64,000 nt of DNA from RECM01 sp047921215 (GTDB taxonomy: Bacteria > Bacteroidota > Rhodothermia > Balneolales > Cyclonatronaceae). The notes below the pieces were generated by a model, which was not told the origin of the DNA, searched no databases, and worked only from the letters and a program-made list of their open reading frames with translations. This document shows, piece by piece, positions 54,229-62,428 of this stretch. Both the position numbers and the translations under genes were made by a program. The stretch is from NCBI GenBank assembly GCA_047921215.1, contig JBLRWO010000003.1:1-64000 (forward strand), in the 5' to 3' direction. The first letter of the stretch is position 1; each line of letters begins with the position of its first letter.

Positions 54229-55041
54229 TCACGGTGCCGAAATAAGCACAATGTCTTCGGCCACCAGCCCTTTTTCGTTCTGAACCAGGTCGAACTCAAA
54301 GATCAGGTCCCTGCTGGGCAGAAAGGCACTGTCGAAATCGGGCTCAAACTGCGAAACATGGGCGAAAACCGTTTTGTACGGCGATTCAGACGAACGGGAG
54401 TCGGTGATCCACAGGTTATCATCGATACGGGCCATATAGCGCAGGAAACCATACCCGTCGGAATGGGAAAAGTCGTAGCATACGCCGCGCACCCTTGAAC
54501 CGACCGTACCCCACTCATAGGGTGATTTCACAGGTAGCAGTCCGGGGATGGTATATCCGGATATGAACATGTCAACAGACCGTTTCAGCCCGACCGGCAC
54601 ATTGTCGAAACCGATCATCTCAACCCTTACACCCATATTCTGAACGGCATTAACCACATTCACGAAAGCTTCCTCGTTGGTCAGAATAATGATTCTGTCC
54701 ATATCGGCTGCCTGGGTCAGGATATCGGTGGCCATGTGTATGTCGAGGTTGCTTTTCTTTAGGCGGTCGCGTGAATCCGTCTCAGGATTGAATTTCATGG
54801 GCTTCTCGATCACCTTGTACTCAAAATCGCGAAGCACTTCGCAGAACCTTGAGGTTTTAACCTTGTAGTTCTGATCCTCCTTGGCCCTGTCTTTATCAAA
54901 AGCAAGGTAGGCATGCAACCGGCTCGGCACACTGCCGTCGCGGCAGGCAAATTTTCTGAGTATATCGTATCTGAGCCCGAATCCGCCATTTAGTGTAACG
55001 TCGACTGCGTCGACATAAATACCAACTTTTCTGGTTTTCAT
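54229..55041 (-). CDS. NYN-domain protein fused to a cold-shock-like domain
   Basis: Residues 1-160 form a NYN/LabA-type (PIN-like) fold: YVDAVDV with D11 and D14, then NLDIHMATDIL with D100 and D106, and IIILTNEEAF at 117-126. In active NYN RNases the last block is usually SGDxDF; here the acids are E123 and E124 and the final Asp is Ala. Residues 185-270 look like an OB/cold-shock domain (GVCYDFSHSDGYGFLRYM, VFAHVSQFE, AEDIVLI). The fusion suggests an RNA-binding protein with weakened or altered nuclease chemistry. It is a single gene, convergent with hslO. Confidence 0.75.
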   Translation of the reverse strand: MKTRKVGIYVDAVDVTLNGGFGLRYDILRKFACRDGSVPSRLHAYLAFDKDRAKEDQNYKVKTSRFCEVLRDFEYKVIEKPMKFNPETDSRDRLKKSNLDIHMATDILTQAADMDRIIILTNEEAFVNVVNAVQNMGVRVEMIGFDNVPVGLKRSVDMFISGYTIPGLLPVKSPYEWGTVGSRVRGVCYDFSHSDGYGFLRYMARIDDNLWITDSRSSESPYKTVFAHVSQFEPDFDSAFLPSRDLIFEFDLVQNEKGLVAEDIVLISAP

Positions 55042-55155
55042 CTAATTATTCCGTTTTAATAATAATCCGGATGTGCTGGTGTCCGGAGGGTTAATACTAT
55101 CTGATCAATCCAGTAACTTTATATCTATTACGCAAGCGGGTGTGAAAATTATATC

Positions 55156-56625
55156 TCAGTCTTTGCTAAAATATTCAAACCGAACGAAACAGAGAACCGT
55201 CAAAACGGCACCGCTGATTAAAAATAATAGTAATTTGATGTGAATGCTAAAATCATTTGCAGGCCAGTATGTTCCGTATAAAACAGGAATAAGGCTTACG
55301 ACCATCATTCCCGCTGCCCTGCCCCACTGGTATGATACGGGAAAAACACGCCGGCTGCGCACATATAATATTGCGCTCATGGTTGCATAGCATGCCAGTG
55401 TGGCCAGTGCCGATCCCGTCATGCCGATTTTGGGTACCAGCAACAGATTCAGCAGAACCGTAACCACCGACCCCGCAATGGTAATTCCCGGCAGCTCGAT
55501 CGTCTTTTCCCGGATGAAAATACCCGCCGATAAATTCACGAACCATCCCTGGAACCAGTACGCCATTAACAGCCACGGAACTATGGACAGGCCCATCCAG
55601 TAGCGGCTGTCGATAATCGTGGCATCGAGCAACGGTACATTGATCCGCACGATCTCATGGGCAAAAAGCCCGACTGTGAGCACAACTACTGCCGCCACAT
55701 AGTTGAAGTAGCGGAACACATCCCGGAATACGGCAGGCGCATCGTCGGCGGTGGCATGCCTCATAAAGAAGGGCTGCCAGGCCAGTTTGAACATCTGTAC
55801 CACTATGAGCATGAAAATGGCCAGTTTGTAACACGCATTGTAGATGCCGGTGATGTCCTCGGGAGCGTACCCTGCCCCGTAAATACGGGTGATGTCGGCA
55901 ACCGACATGGCATTCAGGAAGAACCGGTCGAGCACCTCATTGATAGCAAAACCGATGCCATTCGGCACATAGGGCAGACCGAAAAGAAGGGCTGTTTTTA
56001 ACAGATCATAACTCCACACGCCCTTGTATTTCGGCAAGGTCAGAATGAACAGAACACCGGTCGAAAAGAACGATGCGATGATATTACTGATCAGTATGGC
56101 TTCAAGGCCCCATCCCAGACCGATGACCAGGTACAGGTTCAGCCCCACATTAATCCCTACGTTTACAAGCCGGATGGTGGCATAGCTCACGGCTTTTCTG
56201 ATAAGTCTGAGCTCTGCATAGGGCACGATTCCGAGCGCGTCGAGCCACAGAATTACAAGCATCATAAAAAAGAGATTCCCCCCGCCATCATCCAGGCTCA
56301 TAAGGGGCATGATCGCAGGTGCAGTCAGCCAGAGTAACCCGCACAGGCCGGTACCGATGCCCAGCAGTGACAGCTGAACGGTTTTAAAAACGTCGTCGGA
56401 TCGCCCGCGCTCGGCCGCATAACGGATGTAGGACGATTCCATCCCGAAGGTATAGATCACATTCAGGAAAACGATGGCCGCATAGATCAGCCCGATAACA
56501 CCATACTCGGCCGGATTGAAAAATTTGGTATAGAAAGGAACCAGCAGATAGTTGATGAATCGGGCCACAACCCCGCTCAAACCATAGATGACCGAGTCGG
56601 ATAACAGTTCCCTGATGCGGCTCAA
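55156..56625 (-). CDS. Polysaccharide flippase (Wzx/MOP superfamily)
   Basis: The 489-residue membrane protein has 12-14 helices and belongs to the MOP-type oligosaccharide flippases that move lipid-linked sugar units across the inner membrane. The N-terminal segment SVIYGLSGVVARFINYLLVP is typical. It is the last gene of a tightly packed run (HIT, aroQ, flippase) in which its ATG overlaps the aroQ stop by four bases. A glycosyltransferase gene lies just upstream in the same direction, in keeping with cell-surface polysaccharide synthesis. Confidence 0.92.
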   Translation of the reverse strand: MSRIRELLSDSVIYGLSGVVARFINYLLVPFYTKFFNPAEYGVIGLIYAAIVFLNVIYTFGMESSYIRYAAERGRSDDVFKTVQLSLLGIGTGLCGLLWLTAPAIMPLMSLDDGGGNLFFMMLVILWLDALGIVPYAELRLIRKAVSYATIRLVNVGINVGLNLYLVIGLGWGLEAILISNIIASFFSTGVLFILTLPKYKGVWSYDLLKTALLFGLPYVPNGIGFAINEVLDRFFLNAMSVADITRIYGAGYAPEDITGIYNACYKLAIFMLIVVQMFKLAWQPFFMRHATADDAPAVFRDVFRYFNYVAAVVVLTVGLFAHEIVRINVPLLDATIIDSRYWMGLSIVPWLLMAYWFQGWFVNLSAGIFIREKTIELPGITIAGSVVTVLLNLLLVPKIGMTGSALATLACYATMSAILYVRSRRVFPVSYQWGRAAGMMVVSLIPVLYGTYWPANDFSIHIKLLLFLISGAVLTVLCFVRFEYFSKD

Positions 56626-57074
56626 TTAGCTGATTCCCGGCGTTTTTGTGTGATCCGTTCGGCTGCCTGTACACCCAGGCTGTAACTGTCGAACCCCATT
56701 CCGGCTATGACCGCATCGCAGGACCCGGCCGTAATTGAATGATGCCTGAACTCCTCACGGGCATGGATATTCGATATATGAACCTCGACACTGGGTACCG
56801 ACAACAGCGACAGAGCATCCCGCAACGAAACCGAGGTATGCGAAAGTCCGCCCGGATTGATGAGTACCGCTTCGAATTCGTTGTCCTGAGAAAGCCGTTG
56901 CAGCAGGCTGATCAGGTCGCCTTCATGATTACTCTGGAAGAATTCAAAACTGTGGTGCGGAAATTCCTCCCGGAGACCGGATTCAAGGTCTTCGAGCGTC
57001 TGTTGCCCGTACAGAGCCGGCTCCCGTTTGCCCAGCATGTTGAGATTCGGACCGTTAATAACAAAAATTCTCAT
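56622..57074 (-). CDS. aroQ: 3-dehydroquinate dehydratase, type II
   Basis: This shikimate-pathway enzyme dehydrates 3-dehydroquinate. The 150-residue type II fold starts FVINGPNLNMLGKREPALYG with the catalytic Tyr (Y23). INPGGLSHTSVSLRDAL has the Asn and His substrate contacts, and VEVHISNIHAREEFRHHS completes the site. It overlaps the HIT gene by four bases upstream and the flippase by four bases downstream, so three functionally unlike genes share one transcript. Confidence 0.96.
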   Translation of the reverse strand: MRIFVINGPNLNMLGKREPALYGQQTLEDLESGLREEFPHHSFEFFQSNHEGDLISLLQRLSQDNEFEAVLINPGGLSHTSVSLRDALSLLSVPSVEVHISNIHAREEFRHHSITAGSCDAVIAGMGFDSYSLGVQAAERITQKRRESAN

Positions 57075-57469
57075 GATTTCAGCTCACCTCGTATTTTGGC
57101 AGCCACCTGTTCCATCTCGTCTTCCGACAGGTCGGCTTTTTTACCAAGTGAAAAGGGTTGTGATGATTTGTAGATCGGGATCAGATGGATGTGGGCATGA
57201 GGCACTTCCAGCCCCTGAACGATCACACCGGTTCGGATACATCCCAGGGCACGATCCATCGCTCCGGCAATTTTCTTGGCATACAAAATCATCCTGCCAA
57301 GCAGATCATCATCCAGATCAAACAGGTAGTCGGTTTCCTGCTTCGGCACCACAAGCGTATGCCCTTTGCTCGATGGATTGATGTCGAGAAAAGCGTAAAA
57401 ATGGTCGTTTTCTGCAATTTTATAGGAGGGAATGTCACCCCGGATGATTTTTGTGAAGATCGTTGCCAT
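57071..57469 (-). CDS. HIT-family nucleotide hydrolase
   Basis: The 132-residue histidine-triad protein has MATIFTKIIRGDIPSYKI at the start and HAHIHLIPI near residue 97 as the HxHxH nucleotidyl-binding motif. Such proteins cleave AMP-lysine or other purine phosphoramidates. The ATG at 57469 is chosen by homology; the frame is open further upstream, but that part is made of a heptamer repeat and would encode an improbable proline-rich leader. It heads the HIT-aroQ-flippase run. Confidence 0.92.
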   Translation of the reverse strand: MATIFTKIIRGDIPSYKIAENDHFYAFLDINPSSKGHTLVVPKQETDYLFDLDDDLLGRMILYAKKIAGAMDRALGCIRTGVIVQGLEVPHAHIHLIPIYKSSQPFSLGKKADLSEDEMEQVAAKIRGELKS

Positions 57470-57477
57470 AGGCTGGG

Positions 57478-57532
57478 GTATTGGGTTGTGGGTATTGGGT
57501 ATTGGGTAGTGAGTAGTGAGTTGCGGGTAAGG
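57478..57532 (-). repeat. Heptamer array CCCAATA type before the HIT gene
   Basis: On the minus strand CCCAATA, CCCACAA, CTCACTA and similar 7-base units run for about 50 bases and end about ten bases before the HIT ATG, so they form the leader of this three-gene transcript and take the place of a ribosome-binding site. Confidence 0.8.
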
Positions 57533-57561
57533 TGAAGTTTGATGGTGACGGCGGGTCTGAA

Positions 57562-57636
57562 TCGTACCTGGCATAAGATCAGACTGGTACCTGGCATAAA
57601 GATATGACCCGGAACCTGTAACAAGATATATAAACA
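57562..57636 (+). repeat. Three 23-25 bp tandem copies
   Basis: GTACCTGGCATAAGAT starts at 57564, GTACCTGGCATAAAGAT at 57587 and a diverged GAACCTGTAACAAGAT at 57612. They lie directly beyond the heptamer array; the rest of the gap to 57816 shows no gene. Confidence 0.7.
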
Positions 57637-57816
57637 TTGTAATCGCACCAACGCCCGACTTGTTTTACACAGAACGGGTGAAGCCTTTATTTTTTGCGGC
57701 GGGTTGGGGGTGGCAGCCGGGCTGGAAATCCGGCAGTGAGCAGGAGTGATCATCAAAATGGTGCCGTCGGTTATTTTCGTACATCCGGCAAAGGCAGATC
57801 ATCGGCAGGCTGATCG

Positions 57817-58845
57817 TCAGGCTACGGGGAGCCATGATTTTCCGGTGATGAATCCCTGATTTTCCAACTCGGCTGCGATCAGTTCACGGGCTCCCGTGGA
57901 ACCGACATAGGAAAGAACAAAACAACTGTGAGGGGGCGGCAGGCCATCCGGCATTGATACAGGAATGCCATGTATAACGGTTCCCCCCCTGTCAGGGTTT
58001 ATATCTATATAGCGTATAACACGAATACCAACGTTCTGCAGCAATTCAACCCGTTTCCTTGTGGTTCGTCCGGCACCCCAGATCACTACATCGGGATGGT
58101 GTGGATTGTTGAATGCCAGCCAGCGTGCCAGGTATTCGGTTTTAAGCCTGTAAAATGCCCAAAACGAGTATCGGCTGTCCGTGCGCGAAAGCCTGCCTGC
58201 ATCATCACTCCAGTGGAACAGCATTTCGGGTACTTTCTCCATTCTCACCCCGGCTTCGAGCCAGCGAAGCCAAAGTTCGTAATCTTCCGGAAAATCCCCG
58301 TTCCTGTAAGATCCGTAGCTGTCAATGAACTCTTTACGGAACATCACCGCCGGATGGGCGAGTGGAGATTCCACAAAACGGTTCAGGGAAATCTGCTCAT
58401 GGGCAACCAGGCTGTTGATCCATTGAACATAACGTGCGTACCCGGCTTGTCGGCTGGCACTGCCGCCGTGTTCCACCAGGCAGGAAACCAGGCCCGTATC
58501 GGGACGATTCTTTAAATGAGTATACTGCCGCTCAAGGCGGGCGGGCAGGCTGATATCATCGGCATCCATGCGTGCAATAAGCGGGGCTCCGGCCAGAGTG
58601 ATACCCGTATTGAGCGCGTCAACAATACCCCTGCCAATGCAAACTGCGGGAACAATCCGTTTATCACGGGTAGCAGCCTGTTTCAGAATATCCGCCGTAT
58701 TATCATCGGAGTGATCGTCTACTGCGATGCATTCCCACTCCCTGAGGGATTGTGCGGTGAGGGAATCAAGAGCCGCTCCCAGGGTTTTGCCCGCGTTACG
58801 GACCGGCAGTACGATTGATACAAGGGGGCCGGCGGATGCAGTCAT
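57817..58845 (-). CDS. Family 2 glycosyltransferase with C-terminal Rossmann-like extension
   Basis: The GT-A domain covers about 1-235: PLVSIVLPVRNAGKTLGAAL at the start, the DxD motif RMDADDISLPARL near residue 95, and the acceptor region NGDFPEDYELWLRWL near 188. Residues 245-342 form an extra domain with WGAGRTTRKRVELL, a dinucleotide-type Gly loop, and ending FITGKSWLPVA. Similar tails occur in some envelope glycosyltransferases, but the role is unknown. The ATG overlaps the acyltransferase stop by four bases. Confidence 0.88.
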   Translation of the reverse strand: MTASAGPLVSIVLPVRNAGKTLGAALDSLTAQSLREWECIAVDDHSDDNTADILKQAATRDKRIVPAVCIGRGIVDALNTGITLAGAPLIARMDADDISLPARLERQYTHLKNRPDTGLVSCLVEHGGSASRQAGYARYVQWINSLVAHEQISLNRFVESPLAHPAVMFRKEFIDSYGSYRNGDFPEDYELWLRWLEAGVRMEKVPEMLFHWSDDAGRLSRTDSRYSFWAFYRLKTEYLARWLAFNNPHHPDVVIWGAGRTTRKRVELLQNVGIRVIRYIDINPDRGGTVIHGIPVSMPDGLPPPHSCFVLSYVGSTGARELIAAELENQGFITGKSWLPVA

Positions 58846-59642
58846 CGTTCCGCAGATTGCATTTGGGAATAACCGTTCGTACTCCAGCTGATGTATCTGA
58901 CGCGGAGCTCTTCGATCTTTAGGTTGAATTCCTCATCAGACAGCCCGTAAAATGACTCGGGTTTATCAAACCACACATGTACAACCCCTGATCGTGACAG
59001 CAGCGCATCTCCGGGACACAGATCTGCGGCACCCTCAATAAATACCGGCACAACGGGCAGATTCAGGTCCTGAGCTATTCGGAAAGCTCCCTTTTTGAAA
59101 AGTCCCACCGGCATTTCGTGTTTTCTCGATCCTTCCGGGGCAACCATCACCGACAGGTCCTGTTTCCGGATTCTTTCGTACGCATTCTGCAGCTCCGAAA
59201 CGGACGCAATACTGTCGCTCCGTTTGATGAATATCTGCCCTGTAAGGCGTCCCAGCAGAAAAAAAAACGGGTTAAACTGCAGTTCGTACTTGGCCACGTA
59301 GCGGATCCGGGGTAGACCCAGTGAAATGATAATGAACAGGTCGAGTGTTGAGCTGTGGTTAATAATGTAGACCGCCTGCCTGTGGATATCATGATTACCG
59401 TAGTGAATATTCAGGCGCACCCCCAGCAACATCAGCATACTCATACCAATAAACCTGCCCACATGCCGGATCAGACGGTTTTTCAGCCGGCCCGCAGAGA
59501 AAATGAACAACGGGACTGCGACCACACTTGCAATAATCAGGATGATTACGAAAAAAGGAACAGCAATAACAGCCCGCAGCCAGTCGCCAAAGCCAAATCC
59601 GCTATTCTTATGATCCTCATCAGAACCGGATGTACCGTTCAT
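58842..59642 (-). CDS. plsC: 1-acyl-glycerol-3-phosphate acyltransferase family (PlsC)
   Basis: This inner-membrane acyltransferase makes phosphatidic acid or a related acylated lipid. It has an N-terminal double helix (about 22-70), the catalytic NHSSTLD (H96, D101), the substrate motif VAPEGSRKHEM near 165 and VVPVFIEGA near 197. The 266-residue length is normal. It overlaps the following glycosyltransferase gene by four bases, so the two are coupled. It could act in phospholipid synthesis or in surface-lipid modification. Confidence 0.9.
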   Translation of the reverse strand: MNGTSGSDEDHKNSGFGFGDWLRAVIAVPFFVIILIIASVVAVPLFIFSAGRLKNRLIRHVGRFIGMSMLMLLGVRLNIHYGNHDIHRQAVYIINHSSTLDLFIIISLGLPRIRYVAKYELQFNPFFFLLGRLTGQIFIKRSDSIASVSELQNAYERIRKQDLSVMVAPEGSRKHEMPVGLFKKGAFRIAQDLNLPVVPVFIEGAADLCPGDALLSRSGVVHVWFDKPESFYGLSDEEFNLKIEELRVRYISWSTNGYSQMQSAER

Positions 59643-59694
59643 AAACCATCCTGATATATAAATAATCCGGCAGTATTATTGCCGGTTGACCGAA

Positions 59695-60255
59695 TCAGAC
59701 TTGCCCGAGAACTGTCACGATTCTGTTGAATATTTCATCAATGGTACCCTGTCCGTCAATATAACTGACCAGGCCTTTTTTATCGTAATAATCAAGGACC
59801 GGGGCGGTTTCTTTGTGGTACACACTCAGGCGTACCTTCACCTTTTCAGGATTATCGTCGGTACGACCTTCACCACGGCTCAGAATACGGTTTACCAGTT
59901 CCGCTTCCGCCACCTTCAGCATCAGGAATGCGTCGAGTGAGGTACCCTGTTCTTCGAGCAGACGATCAAATGCCTCGGCCTGGGGTACGGTTCTGGGAAA
60001 TCCGTCGAGGATGTAGCCATTTGCGTATTCCGGCTTTTCCAGTGCCTCTGCAACGAGATCAACCACCGTTTCATCCGGTACCAGCCTGCCTTCATCCAGA
60101 ATTGTTTTCACCTTTTTACCCAGAGGAGTCTGATTTTTTATGGCAGCCCGGAACATGTCGCCGGTTGACAGCTGGGGAATATTGTAGCGGTTTTCAATTT
60201 TTTTGGCCTGGGTACCTTTTCCCGCACCCGGAGGCCCGAATAAAATGATTTTCAT
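59695..60255 (-). CDS. adk: Adenylate kinase
   Basis: This enzyme interconverts AMP, ADP and ATP. The P-loop is GPPGAGKGTQ at 7-16, followed by LSTGDMFR, GYILDGFPRTVPQAEAFD (near 80) and a short LID with SRGEGRTDD. The ATG at 60255 is set by MKIILFGPPGAGKGT; the frame is open for 21 codons more, but they do not fit. The 186 residues make this a short-type kinase without the zinc-binding LID. Confidence 0.97.
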   Translation of the reverse strand: MKIILFGPPGAGKGTQAKKIENRYNIPQLSTGDMFRAAIKNQTPLGKKVKTILDEGRLVPDETVVDLVAEALEKPEYANGYILDGFPRTVPQAEAFDRLLEEQGTSLDAFLMLKVAEAELVNRILSRGEGRTDDNPEKVKVRLSVYHKETAPVLDYYDKKGLVSYIDGQGTIDEIFNRIVTVLGQV

Positions 60256-60422
60256 TACAACAATTTTTAAACCTGGTTCTTTTAAACTAATAATTTGACA
60301 GATACAGGAAGTGCACACGTCCTATATTCCAATTTCCAAAGATACTCAGCTTTCCATCGACTATAAACTTCTTTTGCTGCTGCCGGTAGCATCAAATACT
60401 CACTGCTCAAAATCATGAACTT

Positions 60423-61313
60423 ATGGATATCACATTGACAGACCTGTTTGACCAGTTTAACGAAATACTCAATTATACCCTCTTTACACTGAAGCAAACA
60501 GAGGTCACTGTATTGTCGATCTTTGTTTTTTTCGGCTTCCTGATAACATTCACCATAGCCGGCAGGGTTTTGAGCCGTCTGCTGTTCAACAGGGTACTGA
60601 AAAAAGTATCGATGGACGATGGCACCAGGTTCACGCTCACGCGCATCACCAATTATACGATCGTACTGATTGGCGTCGTGATTGCCTTTCAGTTCCTGGG
60701 AATCGACCTGAGCGGCCTCGCGGTCATTTTCGGGCTGCTCTCTGTGGGTATCGGTTTCGGGCTTCAGAACCTGACGTCGAATTTTATATCGGGCCTGATC
60801 CTGTTGTTCGAGCGGCCGATCAGTATCGGCGACAGGGTGGTGGTTAACGATCTGGAGGGCGATGTGATCGAAATAAACATGCGGTCGACCACCATCAGTT
60901 CTGTAAACAATATTTCCATAATCGTACCCAACTCCGATTTCATATCGGGACGTGTGGTGAACTACTCGCATGGCGATCCCAAAATACGGATTGAGATCAG
61001 TGTGGGGGTATCCTATGACTCGGATCTTGATCTGGTTCTCAAATCTCTTCATGAGGTCGGCGTTGATCATCCGGAAGTCATGAATAATCCGCCTCCGGAG
61101 GTGATGTTTACCGGATTTGGCGATTCATCCTGGGATCTGAAGCTCAGGTGCTGGATTATAAATCCCAAACGGCATCCCTATGTCAGGTCTGCCCTGCACA
61201 TCGCCATTGTGAGAAAATTCCGTGAAAAAGGGATTGAAATCCCCTATCCGCAGCGCGACCTGCACCTCCGTTCCCCGCTGCCGGTACCGCATTCCTCCGA
61301 AAAAGTGGCTTAG
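60423..61313 (+). CDS. MscS-type mechanosensitive channel
   Basis: The 296-residue inner-membrane channel opens on osmotic downshock. It has three helices: about 25-45, 65-90 and a Gly/Ala-rich pore helix near 100-125 (LAVIFGLLSVGIGFGLQNL). The conserved beta domain follows, with FERPISIGDRVVV and the VPNSDFISGRVVNYS block near 175. The C-terminal cage domain is complete. It is divergent from adk and is followed by the phaR-like gene 155 bases on. Confidence 0.93.
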   Translation: MDITLTDLFDQFNEILNYTLFTLKQTEVTVLSIFVFFGFLITFTIAGRVLSRLLFNRVLKKVSMDDGTRFTLTRITNYTIVLIGVVIAFQFLGIDLSGLAVIFGLLSVGIGFGLQNLTSNFISGLILLFERPISIGDRVVVNDLEGDVIEINMRSTTISSVNNISIIVPNSDFISGRVVNYSHGDPKIRIEISVGVSYDSDLDLVLKSLHEVGVDHPEVMNNPPPEVMFTGFGDSSWDLKLRCWIINPKRHPYVRSALHIAIVRKFREKGIEIPYPQRDLHLRSPLPVPHSSEKVA

Positions 61314-61424
61314 CGTTCACCATCAGATTCATCTTTTTCCGGCGGTATTGCAACTGGCAGACCATTCCCTGCACAGCAATGCTCTGAGCCACATTGGCAT
61401 CGCAAAAATAATCTTGACGCGGCG

Positions 61425-61456
61425 CGTAATTTTACGTAGATTGATGCAGTGCGTAA
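61425..61456. promoter_or_regulatory. Palindrome before phaR
   Basis: CGTAATTTTACG (61425-61436) has 5-bp arms and is followed by TGCAGTGCGTAA (61446-61457). It overlaps the probable promoter (TTGACG at 61414). PhaR proteins are known to repress phasin and their own genes at TGC-rich sites, so this is a candidate operator. Confidence 0.4.
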
Positions 61457-61468
61457 AAACATCCTATT

Positions 61469-61894
61469 ATGAAAAAACAACGAATCATTAAGCGTTACGA
61501 GAACCGGAAGATGTACGATACAGAAGAGAGCCGGTTCATAACCCTGAAAAGGATCAGGGACCTGATCCGGCAGGGAGAAACGGTGAAGATTGTGGAAAAG
61601 GGAACCGGAAACGATATTACCTCGAACACTCTCACCCAGATCATACTTGAAGAAGACCGCAAGGGCAAAGCCTTTATTCCGGTCAAAATTCTCCACGATG
61701 TAATCCGGTGGGGCAATGATGTACTCGATACGGGTGTCGACCAGGTACTGCACAGCTTTGATGACATTGTGGAAAACAGCATCAAACGGTTGTTGCCTGT
61801 TGCCGGCACCAAAGAGATTGAAAACCTCCGGGCCCAGATAGATCAACTGGAGAAAAAGATTGAAAAACTTTCAATATTACAGAACACAGAATAA
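61469..61894 (+). CDS. phaR: Polyhydroxyalkanoate synthesis regulator PhaR-like
   Basis: The 141-residue protein starts IIKRYENRKMYDTEESRFIT, the signature of the PHB accumulation regulator DNA-binding domain (residues 1-65), followed by the accumulation domain-like region and a C-terminal coiled coil (about 110-138). In other bacteria PhaR senses nascent PHA and represses phasin genes. The phasin gene follows immediately. The polymer synthase genes phaC/phaE are not in the window. Confidence 0.9.
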   Translation: MKKQRIIKRYENRKMYDTEESRFITLKRIRDLIRQGETVKIVEKGTGNDITSNTLTQIILEEDRKGKAFIPVKILHDVIRWGNDVLDTGVDQVLHSFDDIVENSIKRLLPVAGTKEIENLRAQIDQLEKKIEKLSILQNTE

Positions 61895-61907
61895 TCAGGA
61901 GAAAGCC

Positions 61908-62348
61908 ATGAGCAACATAGAGAAAGCAGAAAAAAAAGTGGAAAAAGCAGCCGATAACATCGCCGATAAAGCACGTGAAATCTGGCTGGCCGGACTTGGG
62001 GCCTTATCTGCTGTTGAAGAAGAGGGATCCAAATTCTACAACAACCTCGTTGACAAGGGAACCGAGTTCGAAAAACGCGGAAAAAAACAGGTTGATACGA
62101 TCTACAAGGATATAAACGACCGTTTCAAAGACCTTGAAAAAAGGATAACCGACACGTTCGGCAAGGCCGAAGACAAGGTTGAAGACAATATGGCCCATCT
62201 GGTAAAAAAAATGGGCGTGCCAAGCCGTGAAGAGGTAAAAGACCTGTCATCCAAAGTTGAAAAGCTGATGAAAAAGGTTGATGAGTTGTCTAAAAAAATG
62301 GAACACAGCGAAAAACAACCTGCTAAAACAGGCAAGACATCCAAATAG
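61908..62348 (+). CDS. Phasin-family PHA granule protein
   Basis: The 146-residue, almost wholly helical and lysine-rich protein has AREIWLAGLGALSAVEEEGS followed by KFYNNLVDKG (about 24-53), the phasin/PhaF-PhaI core, followed by a long coiled coil. Phasins coat polyhydroxyalkanoate granules. The ATG at 61908 follows AGGAG at a good distance; upstream codons overlap phaR. It lies 13 bases after phaR, so the two form an operon that is probably under PhaR feedback. Confidence 0.9.
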   Translation: MSNIEKAEKKVEKAADNIADKAREIWLAGLGALSAVEEEGSKFYNNLVDKGTEFEKRGKKQVDTIYKDINDRFKDLEKRITDTFGKAEDKVEDNMAHLVKKMGVPSREEVKDLSSKVEKLMKKVDELSKKMEHSEKQPAKTGKTSK

Positions 62349-62428
62349 CATGAGATGCCGGTTCCGGATCTGTTCCGGAACCGGTACTTTATTCGTACAC
62401 CAAACTTACACGATTTGGAGCGACCGAT

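Noticed and set aside
57470..57637. N-terminal extension of the HIT protein
   Set aside because: It is encoded by the heptamer array and is absent from the HIT family; MATIFTKI is the usual start.
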